Shown here: piece by piece, positions 1-4,812 of the stretch
Numbering within the stretch: position 1 is the stretch's first letter
How the letters are laid out: each line of letters opens with the position of its first letter
Origin: Niastella sp.
GTDB lineage: Bacteria; Bacteroidota; Bacteroidia; Chitinophagales; Chitinophagaceae
Assembly: GCA_021154515.1 (NCBI GenBank)
Contig: JAJKIL010000458.1
Span: forward strand, 1-8,217
Length of the DNA stretch: 8,217 nucleotides
Reading direction: 5' to 3'
Notes under the pieces: model-generated
Told to the model about the DNA's origin: nothing
Database searches by the model: none
The model's input: the letters and a program-made list of their open reading frames with translations, nothing else
Position numbers and translations under genes: made by a program

Positions 1-703
1 AAGGGTGGGCGGCGTGTTTTGCGAACTCCCAGTATCCTTCGCCATCCAGGTCCACTTCGAGCTGGTGGCGTGTGAAGGCAGTAGGGAAGCGCGGGGAGCG
101 GGCTGAGTGCAGCCAAACTTTCGATCCGTCTGCCAGGATCAGTTGATATTGATTACCCCGTGCAGTAGTGATCGTATTATATACCACTTGTACCTGTTCG
201 TTTTTGTTGCCTGCTTTGGCGTAAGAGACCTGTCCGTTCAGGTTGATTACGGTTGCGCCACCCTGTTTGGAGATGGTGCCATTGGCAGAATCCAGCACAA
301 TGGTGCGTCCATCGGCCAGGGTAAGTGTAGCAGCATCCCGTCCCGGTGGCAGATCATGGTGTTTGGCTTTCGCCATGTCGTTATTGCGGGGCGGCGTTGT
401 TTGTTCTTTAAATAACCAGTAATAACTACCGGCGCCGATCGCTATCAACAGCACCGCCGCCGCTGCAGCCAGGCTATAGTTTTTTCTTCTGATGGGAACA
501 ACCGGGGTCTGCGGTTCTACCATGCCGGCTGTTATATTTTTATACATCGCCTGTCTTAATGCGATCTCTTCTTCTGCAGATAGTTCAGTCGTACCTGCCA
601 TTTCCAACCGGCGGTAATATTCTTCTATCAATGTTTTTTCCGCAGGACTGGCGGTGCCATCCTGGTACTTATCCAACAACCTGAGAAATGCTTGCTTGTC
701 CAT
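1..703 (-). CDS. FecR-family transmembrane anti-sigma factor (partial, C-terminus outside window)
   Basis: FecR-type proteins sit in the inner membrane, hold or activate an ECF sigma factor through a cytoplasmic N-terminal domain, and sense an outer-membrane TonB receptor through a periplasmic domain. The open frame reads from ATG at 703 to the window edge, giving 234 residues; full members are usually about 350-400. Residues 1-60 form the charged sigma-binding part (LLDKYQDGTASPAEKTLIEEYY), 76-97 are a clear membrane segment after an Arg/Lys stretch, and 118-234 show the Bacteroidota periplasmic pattern (DLPPGRDAATLTLADGRTIVLDS, then TTARGNQYQLILADGSKVWL, then GEGYWEFAKH). The usual WLNAASS is WLHSARS here, a mild divergence. 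No sigma gene lies directly upstream, where one is normally found; a divergent ester-cyclase-like gene is there instead. The frame extends to the left edge without a stop, so nothing suggests a pseudogene. The family call is firm; the partner is unknown. Confidence 0.93.
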   Translation of the reverse strand, partial: MDKQAFLRLLDKYQDGTASPAEKTLIEEYYRRLEMAGTTELSAEEEIALRQAMYKNITAGMVEPQTPVVPIRRKNYSLAAAAAVLLIAIGAGSYYWLFKEQTTPPRNNDMAKAKHHDLPPGRDAATLTLADGRTIVLDSANGTISKQGGATVINLNGQVSYAKAGNKNEQVQVVYNTITTARGNQYQLILADGSKVWLHSARSPRFPTAFTRHQLEVDLDGEGYWEFAKHAAHP

Positions 704-864
704 ACTACTTATATATGTACCCAATTGACAGCGCCACCCTACGCTTTGAGAAAACTTTTTTTCAGAATTTTATAACTGCTTCAAATTCAGGGTTGAACTA
801 AAAGAACAATTATCTGAGCCTTGCGCGTTACCACCGCCCTTTCCCTTGATACTACCTTTGATAT
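704..864. other. Divergent intergenic region between fecR-like and ester-cyclase-like genes
   Basis: These 161 bp must hold the starts of both flanking genes. On the plus strand TACCTTTG at 853-860 fits the Bacteroidota -7 box TAnnTTTG, but it ends four bases before the ATG at 865 and has no convincing TTTG at the right distance upstream, so I do not call it a promoter. On the minus strand the fecR leader has an A-run followed by TTTTCTCAAAGCGTAGGGTGG. I remember similar A-run plus TAGGG leaders in the sigma-fecR gaps of this family, but cannot verify this here. No Shine-Dalgarno sequence precedes either start. Confidence 0.4.
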
Positions 865-1263
865 ATGAATACATTACAGGAAACAAACAAAGCGGTAGTA
901 ACCCGCTTTAATAAGGAGTTCATTGAGCATGGCAACATCCAGGCTTTTGAAGAAATAGTAGCCCCCGGTTTTGTAAACCGCAGCGCCGCCACCTTGCAAA
1001 TACCCGCTGGGCGCGAAGGGATCAAAGATTATATCGTAGATGTTTTGCACAAGGCATTGACAGATGTAAAGGTGGAGATCTTTGAACAGATAGCCGAAGG
1101 CGATACCGTGGTAACCCGCAAGGCGATCTCCGGGATCCAGGTAGGGGAGTTCTTAAATAATCCGCCTACGCATCAACGTATTACCATGCATTGTATTGAT
1201 ATTGTTAAGTTGAAGGAGGGGCAGTATGTAGAGCATTGGCGGTATGGGCAGGTTGTTAGTTGA
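865..1263 (+). CDS. SnoaL-like / ester cyclase family protein
   Basis: This 132-residue protein belongs to the SnoaL-like ester-cyclase group of the NTF2-like alpha+beta-barrel superfamily. Members of known function close polyketide rings, but most bacterial ones are uncharacterised. Visible family marks are the N-terminal helix ENxxVxRFNxEFIEHGN (residues 6-24), APGFVNRS (33-40), the GREGIKDYI segment (49-57), the EIFEQIAEGDTVVTRKAISGIQVGEF strand pair (71-96) and the terminal EHW (123-125). Members usually continue about 15-18 residues after HW, through a short helix ending in QLG. This one stops seven residues later, and its TGA at 1261-1263 lies inside the first unit of a tandem repeat, so the natural C-terminus may have been shortened. 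The start at 865 is chosen because the family pattern begins almost at once. It is monocistronic and converges on the propeller gene. The substrate cannot be predicted. Confidence 0.8.
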   Translation: MNTLQETNKAVVTRFNKEFIEHGNIQAFEEIVAPGFVNRSAATLQIPAGREGIKDYIVDVLHKALTDVKVEIFEQIAEGDTVVTRKAISGIQVGEFLNNPPTHQRITMHCIDIVKLKEGQYVEHWRYGQVVS

Positions 1264-1321
1264 TTAGTTGATAAGTTGATCAGTTGATCAGTTAACCAGT
1301 TGACGAGTTAACAAGTTGACG
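1258..1321 (+). repeat. Eight tandem 8-bp units, consensus AGTTGAYN
   Basis: Eight consecutive octamers run without gaps: AGTTGATT (1258), AGTTGATA (1266), AGTTGATC (1274), AGTTGATC (1282), AGTTAACC (1290), AGTTGACG (1298), AGTTAACA (1306) and AGTTGACG (1314). AGTT is invariant and the variation is confined to the last four positions. A degenerate unit, AGGTTGTT, precedes the array inside the coding region. Unit 1 carries the stop codon of the ester-cyclase-like gene. The pattern looks like slippage-driven expansion followed by drift; no binding protein is evident. Confidence 0.9.
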
Positions 1322-1353
1322 AGGTAGAAGAGGGTTTGGTGGATTAAAGTAGG

Positions 1354-1388
1354 AGGTTGATAGGGTTGATAAGGTTGATATAGTTAAT
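1354..1388 (+). repeat. Second short tandem repeat, 8-9 bp units of AGGTTGAT type
   Basis: Four units follow one another: AGGTTGAT (1354-1361), AGGGTTGAT (1362-1370), AAGGTTGAT (1371-1379) and ATAGTTAAT (1380-1388). They share the GTTGAT core of the array 33 bp upstream but have a longer period, so this is probably a decayed extension of the same simple repeat. Confidence 0.7.
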
Positions 1389-1470
1389 AAAGGAAACATG
1401 AGATAAGATACAGGAATTAGGAAGGTCGAAATGTTAACAGGCTGAGCAATAACGCGAGGATGCGTTTCTT

Positions 1471-1520
1471 CCCCTCCACCTTCGGCCGCCGAAGGCTTGC
1501 CGCAGGCGATGCCGGAGGGG
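1471..1520. repeat. GC-rich nested inverted repeat (hairpin element)
   Basis: Outer arms CCCCTCC (1471-1477) and GGAGGGG (1514-1520) enclose a perfect 7-bp hairpin, CCTTCGG-CCG-CCGAAGG (1479-1495), followed by a second weak GCC/GGC arm pair. The element lies about 70-120 bp past the 3' end of the minus-strand propeller gene and could cap transcripts there, but neither strand has a following T-run, so an intrinsic terminator is not supported. Its composition resembles dispersed extragenic palindromes; copy number elsewhere cannot be judged from this window. Confidence 0.65.
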
Positions 1521-1553
1521 GATGGGGGGAGGGCCGATTGCCGCGACGGGGCT

Positions 1554-1581
1554 TTCTGCCTTCTGCCATCTGCCTTCTGCC
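1554..1581 (-). repeat. Heptamer array A: four 7-bp units TTCTGCC
   Basis: The plus-strand units are TTCTGCC, TTCTGCC, ATCTGCC and TTCTGCC. On the minus strand they read GGCAGAA with one change. The array starts six bases after the stop codon of the propeller gene. Unit design (GC followed by five mostly purine positions on the minus strand) matches the two arrays upstream of the MoaD-like gene. Confidence 0.88.
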
Positions 1582-1587
1582 GTTTCC

Positions 1588-2670
1588 TCAATCCGCAAAC
1601 TGCACCGAGTAAATCATGGGCAAATAATTATTAATAACCTGCCAACTTTCCCCACGATCCGGTGAAAAGAACAGGTTGCCGGTGGTAGTACCAAATACTA
1701 CGGCATTGCTGTCGTTCACCAGGGCATGGCGGTAAACAATATCGAAACAACTTTCCTGTGGTAACCCATTGCGTAATTGTTTCCAGGTTTTACCGCCATC
1801 ATCGGTACGGCAGATAACCAGGGCGCTCTGGATGGCCGTGCGGTTTACGTCGCTATCGGCTGGTGCAACCCAGGCCTGGTCGGGATTGTCGCCGGCAACG
1901 GCAATGGCAAAACCAAAACGGGCCGGGCCATTGGGTTCGCTAACATCTAACCAGTTTTTACCCGCATCGATACTGCGGAAGATGCCACAGTGATTCTGCT
2001 GCCACAGATAATCTGGGTTGCTGGGCGCCGCCACTACAATATGCGGGTCGAACCCGGTTTCTACAGTGGGATCGGGCAGAAAATCGGCGCTCATACCTTT
2101 ATTACGAATGGCCCAGCTTTTACCGGCATCGGTAGTCTCAAACACGCCGGCGCAACTGATGCCAATGTGAATATGATCTTCATTACGTGGGTCAACTACA
2201 ATGGAATGAATACCGGGCAGGTCGCGGCCACCGCCAAACCAGCCCTCTTTACGCGTAGGATGTTTCCATAACGATTCAACCAGTTGAAAGCTGTTGCCTT
2301 CATCTTCACTCACAAACAACCCGCCGGGGTCAGTGCCTATCCATAACCGTGAAATGTAGTTTTTTCCACCATGCGCCATCGACCACAAATACCGCGTGGT
2401 GGCCGGCAGGCCGTCTTTCACTTCTTCCCCTTCGGGATAAGCGGGAGCGGCCACTTCTTCCCAGCTTTTGCCCCTGTCTTTGCTTCGTTGCAATTTAACG
2501 CCCCAGTGGCCATGGTCCTGACAAGCCCACCAGGTGCCATTGCGCGGATCGGCATAAGCGATAGAAACAGGTATGCCCTCAAAAGAGCAACTTTCCATTG
2601 TCCACTTACCATTTTGAAAGCGATAGGCAATTAACCCTTTTCGTGTTCCCAATAAAAGTGTTGATCTCAT
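1588..2670 (-). CDS. Asp-box (BNR) repeat beta-propeller protein, sialidase-like fold
   Basis: The protein has 360 residues from the chosen start and six Asp boxes (S/T-x-D-x-G-x-x-W/F) spaced 47-58 residues apart: SKDRGKSW (63-70), SEDEGNSF (121-128), TTDAGKSW (179-186), SIDAGKNW (233-240), TDDGGKTW (289-296) and SPDRGESW (336-343). This predicts a six- or seven-bladed propeller of the BNR/exo-sialidase-like or YVTN-like class. There is no signal peptide, so it is probably cytoplasmic, and I see no sialidase Arg-triad arrangement I can trust; sialidase activity should not be assumed. The frame is also open to an ATG at 2715 overlapping the MoaD-like stop (ATGA). I prefer 2670 because the protein then begins MRSTLLLGTRKGL, the expected first blade strand. 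The extra 15 residues come from AT-rich, 7-bp-periodic spacer DNA. It is very likely co-transcribed with the upstream MoaD-like gene. Confidence 0.85.
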   Translation of the reverse strand: MRSTLLLGTRKGLIAYRFQNGKWTMESCSFEGIPVSIAYADPRNGTWWACQDHGHWGVKLQRSKDRGKSWEEVAAPAYPEGEEVKDGLPATTRYLWSMAHGGKNYISRLWIGTDPGGLFVSEDEGNSFQLVESLWKHPTRKEGWFGGGRDLPGIHSIVVDPRNEDHIHIGISCAGVFETTDAGKSWAIRNKGMSADFLPDPTVETGFDPHIVVAAPSNPDYLWQQNHCGIFRSIDAGKNWLDVSEPNGPARFGFAIAVAGDNPDQAWVAPADSDVNRTAIQSALVICRTDDGGKTWKQLRNGLPQESCFDIVYRHALVNDSNAVVFGTTTGNLFFSPDRGESWQVINNYLPMIYSVQFAD

Positions 2671-2677
2671 ATGGAAA

Positions 2678-2698
2678 ATGTTGAATATTGAATGTACT
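2678..2698 (-). repeat. Short AT-rich 7-bp-periodic spacer between MoaD-like and propeller genes
   Basis: ATGTTGA, ATATTGA and ATGTACT follow one another in the gap between the MoaD-like stop and the preferred propeller start. The periodicity and AT richness look like non-coding spacer. This is one reason for rejecting the ATG at 2715, whose first 15 codons would be read from it. Confidence 0.45.
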
Positions 2699-2711
2699 GT
2701 TTTTAATTTCC

Positions 2712-2984
2712 TCATCCGCCGGATAAGGCCTGCATAATATAGATCTCGCTGTTCTCCCCGAACGGATCGCTGAGCCTTGTGCGATCTTTAATCATAACGC
2801 CGTCGATAAAAATGTTTACGTGTTGCCGCAGGCTGCCCTGGTCATCCAGCACATACTTTGTTACGCCGGGGTAATTAGCTTCTATTTCCTGCAGTACAGC
2901 CGGAATGGTTTTCCCGTTGGCTTTTGTATCCGTCAGCTTTGGAAAAAATCTTTTTAATGCGTATGTGAATTTTACTAATGCCAT
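2712..2984 (-). CDS. MoaD/ThiS-family ubiquitin-fold small protein with C-terminal Gly-Gly
   Basis: The protein is 90 residues, the usual size for MoaD/ThiS/SAMP-type beta-grasp proteins. These act as sulfur carriers or protein modifiers after an E1-like enzyme adenylates the C-terminal glycine. Visible marks are the first strand VKFTYALKRFFP (4-15), TIPAVLQEIEANYPGV (26-41), the HVNIFIDGVMI strand (55-65), TRLSDPFGENSEIYIMQALSGG (69-90) and an exposed terminal Gly-Gly. It is the first gene of a two-gene minus-strand unit; its TGA overlaps a possible ATG of the propeller gene by 4 bp. No moaE, moaA/C, thiF/moeB-like, thiG or rhodanese gene is visible, so molybdopterin or thiamine synthesis is not supported by context. 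A role linked to the propeller protein is inference from adjacency only. Confidence 0.88.
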   Translation of the reverse strand: MALVKFTYALKRFFPKLTDTKANGKTIPAVLQEIEANYPGVTKYVLDDQGSLRQHVNIFIDGVMIKDRTRLSDPFGENSEIYIMQALSGG

Positions 2985-2993
2985 TTGAATGCA

Positions 2994-3021
2994 GCTGAAA
3001 GCTTAAGGCTGAAGGCCGAAA
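2994..3021 (+). repeat. Heptamer array B: GCTGAAA / GCTTAAG / GCTGAAG / GCCGAAA
   Basis: Four gapless 7-bp units (2994, 3001, 3008, 3015) start nine bases upstream of the MoaD-like start codon on the opposite strand. They share the GC-N-N-A-A-R design with arrays A and C but are read on the plus strand, so array B is inverted relative to the other two. It must lie in or near the MoaD-like gene's 5' leader. Confidence 0.8.
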
Positions 3022-3063
3022 GCAAATACACAAATTTTACTTTTGTCTGTTGCCGCGATGTGG

Positions 3064-3099
3064 CCTTTGCCCTTTGCCCTTTGCCCTTTGCCCTTTTGC
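3064..3099 (-). repeat. Heptamer array C: four perfect CCTTTGC units plus one 8-bp unit
   Basis: CCTTTGC repeats perfectly at 3064, 3071, 3078 and 3085, followed by CCTTTTGC at 3092. On the minus strand the unit is GCAAAGG. The near-perfect copies suggest a more recent or actively slipping array than A and B. It lies 80-115 bp upstream of the MoaD-like start. Confidence 0.92.
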
Positions 3100-3335
3100 C
3101 CTGCTTGCTACTAAGCTAATCAATTCCTGAGTTTCAACAGAATACAATAACAAAAAGAAGATAAACCGGGAAATGGATTGGCTGAAGCTGGATTTTGGAG
3201 GAATAAATCCTTCAATTACACACATATATATAATCCAAATGTCGCCAGCGTGCAATTTGTTATTAAATTACAGGGCGGCTATGTAACAACGCTAACAGGT
3301 TATGCGTCGGAAACATACCGGTAATCTGACGTTTC

Positions 3336-3953
3336 ATGACCCGGACACCCTTGGATTCACCCAGCGCACAGGAGGATAAGTCGCTGATCGTTGCCATACG
3401 GTCAGGGGACTATGATGCTTTTACCCTGCTCTATAATAAATACATCCAGCCTTTAACACAATACGGGTTAAAATTCATCACCGATCTGCCCGCCGTGGAA
3501 GATTGTTTGCACGATGTGTTCGTTTGGTTGTGGGCGAACCGGCAAAGGCTCGACCTGCATACTTCGGTAAAAAGCTATTTGTTCAAAGCCGTGCGCACTA
3601 CGATGATGCACTGGCTGCAAAAACAAAACCGGTTACGTGGTCTGAACCCGGGCGATGAACAAGGCTATCTTTTCGAACTGCAACTGACCCCTGAAACCCG
3701 TGTGCTGCATAATGAAAACCAACGACAAGTACGACAACAGATCGAAAGCGTGTTGAGTACCCTCACCGCCAAACAAAAAGAAGTGATCTACCTGCGCTAT
3801 TATGAAGGCCTGAACTTTGAAGAAATTGCCCGCAACATGAACCTCACGGTAAAAGCCTGTTATAAGTTAATGGGCCGCGCCATATCTATTCTACGCGAAA
3901 AAATTCCCGGCTCATTGGTACTGTTTATCATTTTGTTACTACTCTTTGTGTAA
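3336..3953 (+). CDS. ECF-type RNA polymerase sigma-70 factor with hydrophobic C-terminal tail
   Basis: The protein has 205 residues. Region 2 covers about residues 22-95 (GDYDAFTLLYNKYIQPLTQYGLKFI, then VEDCLHDVFVWLWANRQRLDLHTSVKSYLFKAVRTTMMHWLQK) and recognises the -10-type element and core polymerase. Region 4 covers about 135-188 (LSTLTAKQKEVIYLRYYEGLNFEEIARNMNLTVKACYKLMGRAI) and carries the -35-type helix-turn-helix. This arrangement is typical of Bacteroidota ECF factors controlling outer-membrane uptake systems. Unusually, after REKIP the last 14 residues are almost purely hydrophobic (GSLVLFIILLLLFV), enough to touch or anchor in the membrane though short for a full span. No fecR gene follows; an ArsR-led cluster starts 66 bp downstream. 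The FecR-like gene at the left edge is 2.6 kb away on the other strand. The start at 3336 is the first in-frame ATG of the conserved reading frame; there is no Shine-Dalgarno sequence. Confidence 0.94.
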   Translation: MTRTPLDSPSAQEDKSLIVAIRSGDYDAFTLLYNKYIQPLTQYGLKFITDLPAVEDCLHDVFVWLWANRQRLDLHTSVKSYLFKAVRTTMMHWLQKQNRLRGLNPGDEQGYLFELQLTPETRVLHNENQRQVRQQIESVLSTLTAKQKEVIYLRYYEGLNFEEIARNMNLTVKACYKLMGRAISILREKIPGSLVLFIILLLLFV

Positions 3954-3970
3954 GAAAAATGAAAAAATAA

Positions 3971-4001
3971 TTGTGTAGTTACATAGCTACACGTATATTT
4001 G
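3971..4001 (+). promoter_or_regulatory. Bacteroidota-type promoter for the arsR-like cluster
   Basis: TTG at 3971-3973 and TATATTTG at 3994-4001 are separated by 20 bp, matching the Bacteroidota primary-sigma consensus TTTG-N19-21-TAnnTTTG (-7 box perfect, -33 box three of four). The transcript should start around 4006-4010, leaving a leader of only about 10-14 bases before the ATG at 4020, consistent with the absence of a Shine-Dalgarno sequence. Confidence 0.75.
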
Positions 4002-4018
4002 TAGTCAAATAGCTACAC
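3973..4018. promoter_or_regulatory. Two near-identical inverted-repeat operators overlapping the promoter
   Basis: Box 1 (3973-3992) is GTGTAG-N8-CTACAC. Box 2 (3999-4018) contains TGTAG-N8-CTACA. The two 20-bp boxes match at 17 of 20 positions and are offset by 26 bp, about 2.5 helical turns. Box 1 covers the -33 element and box 2 covers the end of the -7 element and the expected start of transcription, ending one base before the ATG. This is the layout expected for autorepression by the ArsR-type protein encoded immediately downstream. Binding by that protein is inference. Confidence 0.75.
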
Positions 4019-4019
4019 A

Positions 4020-4340
4020 ATGAACCTGCGAAGAGACGTTTTTCAGGCAATTGCCGATCCAACCAGGAGAGCCATCTTATTATTGGTGGCTACTCAATCA
4101 ATGACTGCCGGCGCCATTGCGTCGAACTTCGACACAGCCCGGCCTACCGTTTCGAAACACCTGCAAATACTCACCGAATGCGAGTTGCTGGAGCAAACGC
4201 AAAACGGCCGGGAGATCTATTACCACATCAACGCCAATAAAATGAAAGAGGTAGCTGACTTTATAGAGCCATTCCGCCAAATGTGGGATGACCGTTTTAA
4301 CAAGATTGAAACCATAATGAAAAAATACAAAAGCAAATAA
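4020..4340 (+). CDS. ArsR-family winged-helix transcriptional repressor
   Basis: This 106-residue protein is a typical small ArsR/SdpR-like winged-helix dimer. [21 protein letters not shown] (4-24) is the family's opening helix, [23 protein letters not shown] (29-51) is the helix-turn-helix with the recognition helix around 40-51, and [15 protein letters not shown] (56-70) is the wing. The metal-binding ELCVCDL motif of arsenic/cadmium sensors is absent and only one cysteine (54) is present, so it is unlikely to sense metal. It heads a five-gene plus-strand cluster and its stop is one base before the next ATG. Two inverted repeats overlapping its promoter suggest autoregulation of the whole cluster. 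ArsR-type regulators followed by SRPBCC proteins are common in bacteria. The inducing signal is unknown. Confidence 0.93.
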   Translation: MNLRRDVFQAIADPTRRAILLLVATQSMTAGAIASNFDTARPTVSKHLQILTECELLEQTQNGREIYYHINANKMKEVADFIEPFRQMWDDRFNKIETIMKKYKSK

Positions 4341-4341
4341 T

Positions 4342-4806
4342 ATGGAACGCAAAACAAAGATCAATGCCGAAACCGGCAAACAGGAACTGGTGATCACCCG
4401 CGAATTTGATCTGCCATTGGACTTGCTTTTCAGAGCATATATAGATCCCGAGATCATCGAGCAATGGATGGGCACAAAAGTGCTGAAGTTCGATTGTAAA
4501 AAACACGGTAGTTACCAACTGGAAACAACCGACCCCAAAGGAAATAAACACGGGTTCAATGGCGTGATCCATGAGTTTGTGCCGGAAAAAAAGATCTCCC
4601 GCACTTTTGAAATGGAGAACACGCCGTTTGGGATCCAGCTGGAGATCTATGAGTTTGAACCCCTCACCGACGAAACCAGCAAGCTTACCATGCACGTGAT
4701 CTACGAATCGGTTGAACAAAGAGACCAGGTGCTTAAACTCCCATTTGCACAAGGCATAAACATGGCCCATAACCGCATTGAAGAAGTGGTGCGTCAATTA
4801 AAATAA
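4342..4806 (+). CDS. SRPBCC / AHSA1-like (START-fold) protein
   Basis: The protein has 154 residues and the helix-grip fold pattern of the AHSA1-like SRPBCC family: ITREFDLPLDLLFRAYIDPEIIEQWMG (18-44), GSYQLETTDPKGNKHGFNGVIHEFVPEKKISRTFEME (56-92), a strand-rich middle, and a long C-terminal helix from about 126 to 153 (RDQVLKLPFAQGINMAHNRIEEVVRQL) that would close a hydrophobic pocket. Members bind small hydrophobic ligands or are of unknown role; the Hsp90-activator name refers to a eukaryotic relative and should not be taken as function. It starts one base after the repressor stop, so the two are almost certainly co-translated. A repressor with an SRPBCC neighbour suggests that the ligand bound by one may be the signal or substrate of the cluster (inference). 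Confidence 0.9.
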   Translation: MERKTKINAETGKQELVITREFDLPLDLLFRAYIDPEIIEQWMGTKVLKFDCKKHGSYQLETTDPKGNKHGFNGVIHEFVPEKKISRTFEMENTPFGIQLEIYEFEPLTDETSKLTMHVIYESVEQRDQVLKLPFAQGINMAHNRIEEVVRQLK

Positions 4807-4812
4807 ACAACT

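Larger units (their letters stand above)
1264..1587. other. Gene-free convergent intergenic region made largely of repeats
   Basis: This 324-bp gap lies between two convergent genes. It holds most of the 8-bp array and its decayed copy, a stretch with no recognisable content (about 1389-1470), the GC-rich inverted repeat at 1471-1520 and a heptamer array ending six bases before the stop codon of the propeller gene. A minus-strand frame of 99 codons crosses all of this, but its translation simply reads the repeats, with no known domain. No classical terminator (hairpin plus T-run) is visible for either gene. Confidence 0.7.
2985..3335. other. Gene-free divergent region upstream of the MoaD-like and sigma factor genes
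   Basis: These 351 bp separate divergent genes and hold two heptamer arrays (2994-3021 and 3064-3099). On the plus strand TTTG at 3256-3259 is followed after 20 bp by TATGTAAC at 3280-3287, a weak fit to the Bacteroidota promoter TTTG-N20-TAnnTTTG (only TA and one T of the -7 box match), possibly for the sigma factor gene. I found no good box for the minus-strand unit. A 72-codon minus-strand frame at 3037-3255 reads array C and has no domain, so I do not call it a gene. Confidence 0.5.

Noticed and set aside
107..415. Plus-strand open frame of 102 codons
   Set aside because: It is antisense to the FecR-like gene, whose reading frame is strongly conserved.
1292..1591. Minus-strand open frame of 99 codons
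   Set aside because: It reads through the 7- and 8-bp tandem repeats and the GC-rich palindrome, giving low-complexity sequence (RQKADGRRQKA); no domain is present.
1588..2670. Secreted sialidase
   Set aside because: Asp boxes alone mark a propeller fold, not activity; there is no signal peptide and no trustworthy Arg triad.
3064..3099. Possible CRISPR array
   Set aside because: The units are 7 bp with no spacers and no cas genes are nearby; this is a simple tandem repeat.
3037..3255. Minus-strand open frame of 72 codons
   Set aside because: Its C-terminal half is a translation of heptamer array C and the rest has no family resemblance.
4297..4797. Minus-strand open frame of 166 codons
   Set aside because: It is antisense to the well-supported SRPBCC gene and has no recognisable motif.
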